A stretch of DNA of 53,501 bases from NCBI GenBank assembly GCA_028875225.1, contig JAPPFB010000012.1, forward strand, positions 175,244 through 228,744, given 5' to 3'. Positions 45,901 through 52,429 of this stretch are shown in pieces (the stretch's first letter is position 1; each line of letters opens with the position of its first letter). The DNA is from Chloroflexota bacterium (GTDB lineage: Bacteria; Chloroflexota; Dehalococcoidia; Bin125). The position numbers and the translations under genes are program-made. The notes beneath the pieces are model-generated. The model was not told the origin of the DNA. It ran no database searches and worked only from the letters and a program-made list of their open reading frames with translations.

Positions 45901-46378
45901 TTGCCTTGATCACCATCGGCCGGCCGTCGAGCTGTTCAAAGAACGCGCGCGCGCCATCGAGGTCGACCGCGTGGTCCGTACCTGTCAGGACGGGGACGCT
46001 GCGCGCCCCCGCCAGTGTGCGCGCGCGGGCCTTGTCCCCGAACAGCGCCAGCGCAGCCGGCGAGGGTCCAACGAAGGTGACGCCTGCCTCTTCGCAGGCG
46101 CGGGCGAAGTCGGCGTTCTCGGCGAGGAAGCCGTAGCCGGGGTGAATCGCGTCGCAGTCATGCTCCAATGCGCGTTCGACGATCTGCGTTATGTCGAGAT
46201 ACGCCGCCGGTCCGATTCCCTCCAGCTCAATAGCTGTCTCGGCGTGCTGGATGTGGTCGGATGTCCCGTCGTCGGAAGAGTGAATCGCCGCCGTGGAGAT
46301 TCCCAGCTCGGTGGCGGTGCGCAGAATGCGGACGGCGATCTCCCCACGGTTGGCGACAAGAAGGCGTTGAATGGGCAT
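42980..46378 (-). CDS. Single-chain biotin-dependent acyl-CoA carboxylase (BC-BCCP-CT)
   Basis: Protein of 1132 aa carrying all functions. Biotin carboxylase spans about 1-450 (LLVANRGEIAVRIL, IGGGGGRGM, FIEANARLQVEHTVTE), the biotin domain has K559 in MNAMKMEH, and the carboxyltransferase from about 620 has AGRCFAGNASMLG and LVDTPGMMVGPEVE. This resembles the single-chain long-chain acyl-CoA carboxylases known from mycobacteria. It carboxylates an acyl-CoA; substrate unknown. It is downstream of leuB by ~57 bp and may be co-transcribed with the leu genes. Confidence 0.93.
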   Translation of the reverse strand: MPIQRLLVANRGEIAVRILRTATELGISTAAIHSSDDGTSDHIQHAETAIELEGIGPAAYLDITQIVERALEHDCDAIHPGYGFLAENADFARACEEAGVTFVGPSPAALALFGDKARARTLAGARSVPVLTGTDHAVDLDGARAFFEQLDGRPMVIKAIGGGGGRGMRAINEASEIEDAFERCTREAQAAFGNGALFVERFIPRARHIEVQIVGDQHGHVTHVGERECTIQRRYQKLIEIAPSPTLSDSLRERIAGAAVELASAGGYSNLGTFEFLVDADTGDDFAFIEANARLQVEHTVTEEVAGLDLVECQLRIAEGATLADLGLESPPPLRGFAIQSRVNLERMRDDGDVRPAAGALRTFRPPAGPGVRVDTYGYAGYAANPNFDSLIAKVVTRHPSSEFKDAVRRAQRALDEFQLEGPDSNIGFLRNILGHPEFVAGQVHTRWIDERIGELAVSSDNGASSGGQSAWAGAQVENQVTDPLAALDFFRQGAGAASLDVNRGLEEDRAGFPAPEIIGPPGTEPLRAPIQGTIIEILVGEGDSVVAGQDVIIMNAMKMEHVLQADIGGIVQEITVSIGDIIWEGHPLVFIEPADVGPALDDGAGEIDLDYIRPDLQHNIDLHQALLDHNREGPVARRHAKGKRTARENIAQLVEGGTWTEYMPLGVAAQRRVRSWEELRRVSPADGLICGVGTVNADLFDNSTASTAIISYDETVWAGTQGLRGHEKTDRMVETAHRLLTPLVFIAEGAGGRSGDTDAAYTRVAARNVRTFERLAELSGRVPMVSITAGRCFAGNASMLGMCDIIVATEGSNIAMGGPAVIEGGGLGLFLPEELGPMSQQVPNGVVDIFVKDEEAAMAAVRKYLSYFQGRLTEWSAPDQRQLRHVIPENRLRTYDVRKVIDLLADHDSVLELRPEFGIGVVTALIRIEGRSVGVIANNNMHLGGAVDSDGSDKLARFAQICDCWNIPVLTLVDTPGMMVGPEVEKTALVRHCHRVFVSLANLTTPKMTITLRKCYGLGGLAMLAGSTEAGLFNVGWPTSEYGGMNLEAGVKLGARSQLEKIEDLEERSRVYEEMVADAYERGNAINAATVLESDDVIDPAETRQWILRLLDAVPNSEPIREGRRPYIDSW

Positions 46379-46434
46379 GGTCGAACTCGATGGTCTGTGA
46401 TCTGTGTGCTGCTCAGGTGGGACGGACGATGGAT

Positions 46435-47529
46435 TCAGCCGGCTGCCACCGCATCGGAAATCAGGCTACCGAGCGCTTCGGTGCTGAGCGGCTCGTCGCT
46501 GTCCCCGGCGAGGTCGGCGGAGCGATGGCCTGCCGCCAACGTGCTGGTTACGGCCAACTCGATCGCCGTCGCTTCGGCTTCGAGCCCCAGCGAGTAGCGC
46601 AGCATCAGCGCCGCGCTCAGGATCATCGCCATCGGGTTGGCGATGCCCTGTCCGGCGATGTCCGGCGCGGTGCCGTGAATCGGCTCGTAGAGCCCCAGCG
46701 TCGAGCCGTCCTCCGAAGCGCCCAGGGAGGCGGAGGGCAGCATGCCCATTGAACCGGCGAGCATAGATGCTTCATCCGTGAGGATGTCGCCAAACATGTT
46801 CTCGGTCACGATCACGTCGAAGTAGGCCGGATGGCGAATCAGGTCCATCGCGCAGGCGTCGACGAGCCGGTGTTCAAGGGTCACGTCCGGATAGTCCTTT
46901 GCCACCTCGTCGGCAATCTCGCGCCACATGCGGGATGTGTCGAGAATGTTGGCCTTGTCGACGGACGTCAGTAGCCCACGGCGGCCTCGGGCGGTCTCAA
47001 ACCCGAGACGAACGATCCGCTCGACTTCCTCCTCGGAGTAGGCGAGGGTGTCGACGGCCTTGCGCTGGCCATCTTCTTCCCAGCGGCGCTGCGGCTCGCC
47101 GAAGTAAATGCCGCCGGTCAGTTCGCGCAGCACGACCATATCGACGGCTTCTACGGTTTCCCGCTTCAGCGGGGTGGCGTCGGCGAGGATCGGCAGCATC
47201 TTGACCGGGCGGATGTTGGCGAACAGCCCGAGTCCCTTGCGCAGGCCAAGGATTGCCTGTTCGGGCCGGACCAAGGCCTTCGGATCGTCCCACTTCGGCC
47301 CGCCGACGGCGCCGAAGAGTACGGCGTCCTGGGCCTGGCACATCGCCAGCGTTTCGTCGCGCAGAGCGACTCCGTACGCATCGATCGACGCGCCTCCGAC
47401 CAGGTCTTCGTTGTACTCAAAGGAGTGATCGAAGCGGCCGCCCACGGCGTCGAGCACACGGACTGCCTGCCCGATGACTTCGCCGCCGATGCCGTCGCCG
47501 GGCAAGAGTGCAATCCTGAAATGGGCCAT
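46435..47529 (-). CDS. leuB: 3-isopropylmalate dehydrogenase
   Basis: Protein of 364 aa, full length. LLPGDGIGGEV starts the chain, followed by VDKANILDTSRMWR and the signature NMFGDILTDEASMLAGSMGMLPSAS (conserved Asp residues for Mg and isopropylmalate). It oxidises and decarboxylates 3-isopropylmalate with NAD. It starts 12 bp after the end of the second TGA-extended small ORF. Confidence 0.96.
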   Translation of the reverse strand: MAHFRIALLPGDGIGGEVIGQAVRVLDAVGGRFDHSFEYNEDLVGGASIDAYGVALRDETLAMCQAQDAVLFGAVGGPKWDDPKALVRPEQAILGLRKGLGLFANIRPVKMLPILADATPLKRETVEAVDMVVLRELTGGIYFGEPQRRWEEDGQRKAVDTLAYSEEEVERIVRLGFETARGRRGLLTSVDKANILDTSRMWREIADEVAKDYPDVTLEHRLVDACAMDLIRHPAYFDVIVTENMFGDILTDEASMLAGSMGMLPSASLGASEDGSTLGLYEPIHGTAPDIAGQGIANPMAMILSAALMLRYSLGLEAEATAIELAVTSTLAAGHRSADLAGDSDEPLSTEALGSLISDAVAAG

Positions 47530-47541
47530 ACGTGTTGGTTC

Positions 47542-47748
47542 CTAGTCGTCGGTTGGGCGCTCACCCGGAGCGCGTTCGGGGGAGACTCAACAGCCCGGCG
47601 CTCCGTAGTCGCCGCAGCAGGTCTGTCGCTCCGTCAGCCTATTCCACCAAATGGCAAGTACACCGGTGACCAGGCCCAGGCCTTCACGACCGTCGGCGCG
47701 AAGATTGCCAATCGCGTCCCGGAACGAGGGTGTCGGGGGCTTACACAT
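47542..47748 (-). CDS. Candidate small selenoprotein, copy B (CCGDYGAPGC-TGA)
   Basis: ORF of 53 codons to TGA (47587-47589), ending TCCGDYGAPGC, then 14 more in-frame codons (VSPERAPGERPTDD) to TAG at 47542. AGAGGG lies five bases before the ATG. The stretch after TGA matches the paralogue at 47853-48107 at VSxERA..ER, and a 17-nt hairpin sits at the same distance. The codon after TGA is GTC and the tail has no ATG, GTG or TTG, so it can be translated only by reading TGA as an amino acid. If TGA is a stop, the product is the 53-aa peptide (47587-47748). Function unknown; a thiol/selenol metal or redox centre is conceivable. Confidence 0.6.
47557..47573 (-). promoter_or_regulatory. SECIS-like hairpin after TGA, copy B
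   Basis: In the mRNA, GCGCTC-cgggt-GAGCGC begins 14 nt after the TGA. It has a 6-bp stem and a 5-nt loop with G at the second position. UGA-to-loop distance is 19 nt, within the range known for bacterial SECIS elements. Stem and distance are the same as in copy A, while the loop sequence differs. Confidence 0.5.
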
Positions 47749-47852
47749 CAGATCCCTCTCAGTCGCTGCTACTCAACCGCGGAAGTCTGAGATCTCTGAG
47801 CCTTCATCGCAGCCTATCTTCAGCGCTCACGGCAGTAGCGCCGACCACTGAG

Positions 47853-48107
47853 TTAGTGATGGTCATGTCCGTGGCCATGATCGTGGCTGTGGTGATGGTC
47901 ATGGTCTTCAGACTCCATGCGCTCGGCCCGAGCGCGCTCTCCGGACACTCAACAGCCCGGGTCACCGTAGTTGCCGCAGCAGTTGTCGACGTTCCGCAAC
48001 TTGATCAGGTTGTTCTTGATCAAGCCGTAGATCGCATGACGCCTGCCGATCGACCGGCGCAGGTTGGTGATAGTGTCACCGATGGTCGGCCGTGGATGTT
48101 CAGGCAT
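47853..48107 (-). CDS. Candidate small selenoprotein, copy A, with His-rich tail (CCGNYGDPGC-TGA)
   Basis: ORF of 52 codons to TGA (47949-47951), ending NCCGNYGDPGC, then 31 more in-frame codons to TAA at 47853: VSGERARAER, then a tail with 11 His in 21 residues (MESEDHDHHHSHDHGHGHDH plus H). The N-terminal part (RRHAIYGLIKNNLIKLRNVD) is basic and helical and only weakly similar to copy B, yet the residues flanking the TGA match. With TGA as selenocysteine the product is 84 aa. Alternatives: two peptides, the second starting at GTG 47948 or ATG 47918 by reinitiation. The His-rich tail suggests metal binding. Confidence 0.6.
47919..47935 (-). promoter_or_regulatory. SECIS-like hairpin after TGA, copy A
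   Basis: In the mRNA, GCGCTC-gggcc-GAGCGC begins 14 nt after the TGA, with the loop starting GG. It can also close one extra G-C pair. It has the same stem, length (17 nt) and position as the copy B hairpin. Confidence 0.5.
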
Positions 48108-48285
48108 GCGGCGCTACTGTCCAGTGGGTCTGGTTCTTGATTGGAAACAGGATAGGGAGGATGGGGCGAAGTCAGCGCCAGACTTTCCTCAGGACGACTA
48201 TCAGTTTCTCAGCGACGCCTTCGTCGCCGAGCGAATCAAGACGTTCTGGGGCTCAGCTTCGGAAATGCCTGGACCACGGGCTGAA

Positions 48286-48876
48286 CTAGACCGTTACCGG
48301 CTTGGTCGCGGGACGGTTGGATTCGTAATCCGAGATCAGGTCGTCGTGCTCAAGAGTCAGCGAGATGTCGTCGAGGCCGTTGAGCAGGCAGTGCTTGACG
48401 AACGGAGCGATATCGAATGATCGCACCCAGCCGCCCGGCGCGCTGACGGTCTGCTCCTCGAGACTGACCGTGATCGGTGTGTTCGACTCCGACTCGACCA
48501 TGCGCATCAGTTCTTCAACGTCGGGCTGTGGCAGCTGGATCGTGAGCAGGCCCATCTTGGCCGAGTTGTTGCGGAAAATGTCGGCGAAACCTGGCGCGAT
48601 GACCGCCCTGACGCCCATGCCCTGGATCGCCCAGACCGCGTGCTCGCGCGACGAGCCGCAGCCAAAGTTTGGTCCGGCAAGCAGCACGCTGGCGCCCTGG
48701 TATAGAGGTTGGTTCGTGACGAAGTCCGGATCCTTGGCCCAGGCCTCGAAGGCGAACGGTCCGTAGCCTGTGCGCTCGATCCGCTTGAGGTACTTCGCCG
48801 GAATGATCTGGTCGGTGTCGACATCGGCGCGGTCAAGCGGCAACCCGGTGCCGCTAAAGGTCGTGACGGGATCCAT
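48286..48876 (-). CDS. leuD: 3-isopropylmalate dehydratase small subunit
   Basis: Protein of 196 aa with the aconitase swivel domain. DVDTDQIIPAKYLKR near the N-terminus and LLAGPNFGCGSSREHAVWA are diagnostic. It pairs with LeuC to isomerise isopropylmalate. It is first of leuD-small A-small B-leuB on the minus strand, while leuC is near 30 kb on the plus strand. Downstream, 48108-48285 holds no gene I can support. Confidence 0.95.
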   Translation of the reverse strand: MDPVTTFSGTGLPLDRADVDTDQIIPAKYLKRIERTGYGPFAFEAWAKDPDFVTNQPLYQGASVLLAGPNFGCGSSREHAVWAIQGMGVRAVIAPGFADIFRNNSAKMGLLTIQLPQPDVEELMRMVESESNTPITVSLEEQTVSAPGGWVRSFDIAPFVKHCLLNGLDDISLTLEHDDLISDYESNRPATKPVTV

Positions 48877-48892
48877 TGTGTGCTCCTATCAG

Positions 48893-48967
48893 TGGGGGAA
48901 GCCCCCCTCTGCCTTCGGCATCCCCGCATCGAGTGCGGGGCAGGCTCTCCCCGCTGCGCGGGGGGAG
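48893..48967. repeat. Cluster of three GC-rich palindromes upstream of leuD
   Basis: A GGGGG..CCCCC hairpin at the left, then CCCCGCA-tcgag-TGCGGGG (48922-48940, the same core as the 107-bp array at the window start), then CTCCCCGC-tgc-GCGGGGGGAG. They lie between the dehalogenase stop (48975) and leuD. Confidence 0.75.
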
Positions 48968-48974
48968 AAACAGG

Positions 48975-49862
48975 TTAAGCGAAGAAGTCTTTGAGCCCGG
49001 CTTCGGTTTCGTCGGGGAGTTCTTCGGGGAGGAAGTGACCGCAGGGGAGGCCGACTCCGGTGACATTGGTGGCCCAGCGGTGCCAGGTGGCCATGAAACG
49101 GCCACGGCGACTGGGTTGGCGACCGGCGCCCCAGATGACGAAGAGGGGACAGGTGATCTTCTTGCCCTCTGAGCGATCGGCGCGGTCGAGGCTGAGATCG
49201 AAGCGCGCGCCGGAACGGTAGTCCTCACACCAGCTGCGGACCGTCTCCTGGTCGTTGGCTGCGGCGAGGTATTCGGCCATTGCGTCCTCGGTAAAGACGG
49301 TCTGGCCATCTTTGCCGGCCCAGGAACCCAGCATCCGCTTGAGAAAGAAGTCGGGCGCGCCGTTGATCAGCGTCTCGGGCAACGGGGCGGGTTGGGCGAG
49401 GAAGTACCAATGGAATCCGCCCAGACCGCCGGCGATGCCCATCTGCTCGAACTGTTCGGCCGTGGGGATGATGTCGAGCAGCGAGAGCCGCTCGACTCGG
49501 TCGGGATGATCCAGCGCGAGCCGATAGGACACACGGCCACCGCGGTCGTGTCCGGCGAGCGCGAAGCTGTTGAAGCCGAGGTCGGCCATCAGGTCGACCA
49601 TGTAGCCGGCCATGGCCCGCTTCGAATAGGCCTCGCCGCCGCCGTCTCCGGGCGGCGAATCGCTGGCGCCGTAGCCCAACAAATCGGCGACCACGACGGT
49701 GTGTTGCTCGGCCAGTCCGGGCGCAATTTTGTGCCACATCGCGCCGGTCTGCGGATAGCCATGGAGCAGCAACAGCGGCGAGCCGGAACCGCCGACGCGG
49801 GCGAAGATTGGGCCCGTCTTGTGCTCGCGGAAGCCAGGGAAGAGAGTCTCGGTGTTGGGCAT
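48975..49862 (-). CDS. Haloacetate (fluoroacetate) dehalogenase homologue
   Basis: Protein of 295 aa, alpha/beta hydrolase. Nucleophile D106 with R107 and R110 (GHDRGGRV), D130, H151-W152 (FHWYFLAQPAP), Y215 and H276 (CGHFLPEE) are all at a constant -4 offset from the characterised fluoroacetate dehalogenase RPA1163 (D110, R111, R114, D134, H155, W156, Y219, H280). The carboxylate-binding Arg pair and the halide-binding triad are therefore complete. Likely reaction: haloacetate plus water to glycolate plus halide. ATG at 49862; an earlier in-frame start at 49892 adds a non-conserved leader. Confidence 0.88.
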   Translation of the reverse strand: MPNTETLFPGFREHKTGPIFARVGGSGSPLLLLHGYPQTGAMWHKIAPGLAEQHTVVVADLLGYGASDSPPGDGGGEAYSKRAMAGYMVDLMADLGFNSFALAGHDRGGRVSYRLALDHPDRVERLSLLDIIPTAEQFEQMGIAGGLGGFHWYFLAQPAPLPETLINGAPDFFLKRMLGSWAGKDGQTVFTEDAMAEYLAAANDQETVRSWCEDYRSGARFDLSLDRADRSEGKKITCPLFVIWGAGRQPSRRGRFMATWHRWATNVTGVGLPCGHFLPEELPDETEAGLKDFFA

Positions 49863-49886
49863 CGGCGGGCCCCCTCCGTCACTTCG

Positions 49887-50080
49887 TGACACCTCCCCCA
49901 GAGGGGGAGGTCGTGAGTTGTCTCATGACACCTCCCTCAGAGGGGGAGGTCTTGAGTTGTTTCATGACATCTCCCCCAGAGGGGGGAGTCTTGAGTTGTT
50001 TCATGACATCTCCGCCAGAGAGGGAGGTCTTAAGTTGTTTCGTGACGCGTCCCCCAGAAGGAGCGGTCTCGATTCGATAG
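49887..50080. repeat. 39-bp tandem repeat of palindromic units, five copies
   Basis: The tgac anchor recurs at 49887, 49926, 49965, 50004 and 50043, a period of exactly 39 bp. Each unit holds a palindrome such as CCTCCCCC-aga-GGGGGAGG followed by a cttgagttgttt-like spacer; the last copies are degenerate. It lies between two minus-strand genes. Because 39 is a multiple of three, long meaningless ORFs run through it. Confidence 0.9.
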
Positions 50081-50083
50081 CCG

Positions 50084-50833
50084 CTACAACGCGACGGTGC
50101 CGCTGATGGCCGGCTGCATGGGGTCGCAGATGTAGCGAATCTTCGGCAAGGTGATATTGGCCGTGGTGTAGCTGGCGACGATCGGGTAGACGGGACGCAG
50201 ATCGGGCGCGTCCCAGAAGTTGCTGTCGAAGGCGTCGATCTGCGCGCTGCCGCGGTCGGCGCGGCTGACCTCGAATTCCGGGTCAACCTGGACGAGCCAG
50301 GGCCTGGTTTCGCCTTCGCGTTCGACCGTGGCGACGTGCATGCCGGCCGTGTAGAGCAGGTCGCCATTGCCGATCGGTACCGGATCGACGAGCTGCGCCG
50401 AGAGCACGGTCACGTTGCCATCGTTGACTTCGATCGACTGGCGGTCGTAGCGCTCGCGCAGGACCGGTTCGCCGATCGTGATCGGGAAACCCCAGCGCTC
50501 TTCCAGAGCTGTGGCCGCTTCGCCTTCGGTGCAGACGGCGCGGGTCGGCAGACCGCGCGGTCGGACCGCCGCGCGGCAACCGACCCGAACGATCGCCACC
50601 GTGAAGGCGCCCAGCGGGCCGTCGTCGGCCCGCAGACCGATCACATGCATCGTGGGCGGAATCGTCGGATGCAGGGCCGGCGGCAACAACTCGGCCATGA
50701 CCGAATCGTCAATCTCGTAGATCACCTGGAGCACCTTGACGTCGGGCAAGGTCAGCGCTTCGGTGTCGAGGCTCGACATCGTCGGCGCGTATCGGGTCAG
50801 CAGAGCAGGGTCGGCATTGCCATTGATTGGCAT
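50084..50833 (-). CDS. Acetoacetate-decarboxylase-fold protein
   Basis: Protein of 249 aa resembling the ADC family: AELLPPALHPTIPP near residue 50, the ERWGFPITIGEP block, and a C-terminal YPIVASYTTANITLPKIRYI. In true acetoacetate decarboxylase the Schiff-base Lys follows a GFPKK-type motif; here the position reads GFPITI, so decarboxylation by that mechanism is unlikely. ADC-like proteins without Lys are thought to act as hydratases or aldolase-like enzymes. It lies 51 bp downstream of the monooxygenase gene and may share its transcript. Confidence 0.75.
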   Translation of the reverse strand: MPINGNADPALLTRYAPTMSSLDTEALTLPDVKVLQVIYEIDDSVMAELLPPALHPTIPPTMHVIGLRADDGPLGAFTVAIVRVGCRAAVRPRGLPTRAVCTEGEAATALEERWGFPITIGEPVLRERYDRQSIEVNDGNVTVLSAQLVDPVPIGNGDLLYTAGMHVATVEREGETRPWLVQVDPEFEVSRADRGSAQIDAFDSNFWDAPDLRPVYPIVASYTTANITLPKIRYICDPMQPAISGTVAL

Positions 50834-50884
50834 CTGCGGCCTTTCGTTGTCGGAATCGGCAGCCGAGACCAGTCGCGAACGCGG

Positions 50885-52024
50885 TCAGTCGCCGGCGGCG
50901 ACGGTCGCGGCGAGTTCGCGCGGTTCGGAGGTTGTGGCCGGCTTATCGTCGGCGAAGTGCGGCATCACCTCTTCACCGAACAGGCGCAGGCTGTCGAGCA
51001 CTTCCTCCTGCGGGATCGTCTCCAGGGCGTTGAGCAGGAAGTTGATCTGATCGACGCCGCAGGATTCCCACTTCTTGATTTCTTCGACCAACCGGTCGGG
51101 ATTGCCGATGCAGACGCCTTCGGGGGCGGAGACGCCCTCGCCCGGGTTCTGCGCCGCCTGTTGACGGGTCGCGGCGAGCAGGCCGGGGTTCGGGTAGCTG
51201 CGGGTCGGGTGTACTTCGCGGACGGGCAGGAGCTGCGCCGCGAGGTAGCCGAAGGAACCGGTCAGGCGGCTGCCGGTCTTGATCCCGGTCTCGTTGTCGG
51301 GGTGGCAGTAGAGGAAGTTGACCGTGGCGACGCGCTCGTTGACGAACAGGCCGGCGGGCTCGCAGTCGCGGATGCGGCTGCGGTAGCGATTGACCTTCTC
51401 CTCCTGTTCGGCGAAGCCGCCGAAGGTGAGGCCGAGCGAACCCATGCCGCGTTCGGCGGCGTCGATCTCGGTGCCGGGCGAGGAGACGGCGACCCACATC
51501 GGCGGGTGCGGCTTCTGGTACGGCTTGGGCAGCACGGCGCGGGTCGGCATGCGGAAGGCGCGGCCCTCGTAGCCGTAGCGCTCGTTGGTCCACATCTGCG
51601 GGATCGTGCGCGTGTACTCGTCCCAGGTTTCCTTGGTCTCGTCCGGATTGGCGTCCATGCCGCCCAGCTCGGTCCAGGTGGCCGAGCGGCCGGTGCCGAA
51701 CTCAAGCCGTCCGTCTGAGAGGATGTCGAGCACGGCGGCGCGTTCGGCGGCGCGGATCGGGTGGTTGAACTGCGGCACGCAGACGACGATCCCGTGACCG
51801 ACGCGGATCTGCTTGGTCTGCATCGCACAGGCGGTCAGGAACAGCTCGGGCGCGGAACAGTGCGAGTACTCCTCGAGGAAGTGATGCTCGACCGCCCAGA
51901 CCGAGTGGAAGCCGACTTCGTCGGCCACCCGGACCTGCTCCAGGCAGCGGTGGTAGACCTCGTGCTCAATGTCGTTCTCCCAGGGTCGGGGTACGGAGAT
52001 TTCGTAGAAGATGCCGAATTTCAT
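50885..52024 (-). CDS. LLM-class flavin-dependent monooxygenase
   Basis: Protein of 379 aa starting MKFGIFYEISVPRPW. Luciferase-like features: VGFHSVWAVEHHFLEEYSHCSAPELFL, GHGIVVCVPQFNHPIRAAERAAVLDILSDGRLEFGTGR, and KPHPPMWVAVSSPGT. It is a typical long LLM-type protein with a C-terminal helical part. The ATG at 52024 is chosen over 52039 because it begins strand 1. The substrate may be linked to the adjacent ADC-fold protein. Confidence 0.87.
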   Translation of the reverse strand: MKFGIFYEISVPRPWENDIEHEVYHRCLEQVRVADEVGFHSVWAVEHHFLEEYSHCSAPELFLTACAMQTKQIRVGHGIVVCVPQFNHPIRAAERAAVLDILSDGRLEFGTGRSATWTELGGMDANPDETKETWDEYTRTIPQMWTNERYGYEGRAFRMPTRAVLPKPYQKPHPPMWVAVSSPGTEIDAAERGMGSLGLTFGGFAEQEEKVNRYRSRIRDCEPAGLFVNERVATVNFLYCHPDNETGIKTGSRLTGSFGYLAAQLLPVREVHPTRSYPNPGLLAATRQQAAQNPGEGVSAPEGVCIGNPDRLVEEIKKWESCGVDQINFLLNALETIPQEEVLDSLRLFGEEVMPHFADDKPATTSEPRELAATVAAGD

Positions 52025-52190
52025 GGCGTTCGTCCTCACTGGCGCTGGCTCAAGAGCGATGGTAGCGGACGGCGTCGATGAGCCGGATGTTTCCTCTGCG
52101 ACCGCGAAATCGGCATGGAAGCGGGGAAATTCTGGCTAGATCCGAAGGAAATGGCGGTGTTGCCACGGAATTCGTGGTAATTGTGTCCGA

Positions 52191-52214
52191 ATCTGTCCAG
52201 ATTTGTCCAGATTT
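52191..52214. repeat. Tandem decamer (reverse orientation) upstream of the HsdR-N-like gene
   Basis: The plus strand reads ATCTGTCCAG-ATTTGTCCAG-ATTT, the reverse complement of the decamer pair at 28240-28262. It lies about 220 bp upstream of the nuclease-like gene at 52430. The rest of 52025-52429 has lower GC than the flanking genes and no gene I can support. Confidence 0.6.
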
Positions 52215-52429
52215 CGCTAGATGGGGCTCGATTTGGTGCGTGTCGATCCGGGTATGAGCGGGTGATTCTGGGGATGTCCGAATGATGCGCGCGGTCATTG
52301 TTGGTTCCTTCGAACGTGCGGTTCGCTATCGAGCGCAGCCGATCGTATACGAACGCACATTCTGTGTTGCATGCGTCGAGCGTCAGAGTGTCAGGGGAGA
52401 CAGACCGGGTTGAGCGTTATTCTTGCCCA

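Noticed and set aside
47730-48140. 136-codon plus-strand ORF across the small-gene interval
   Set aside because: Its Val/Met/Ala-rich stretch is the antisense of the His-rich tail; the minus-strand frames have paralogous conservation instead.
48064-48420. 118-codon plus-strand ORF overlapping leuD
   Set aside because: It runs antisense into the conserved leuD end and has no family resemblance.
49887-50080. CRISPR array
   Set aside because: Units are contiguous 39-bp repeats without unique spacers, each a self-contained palindrome.
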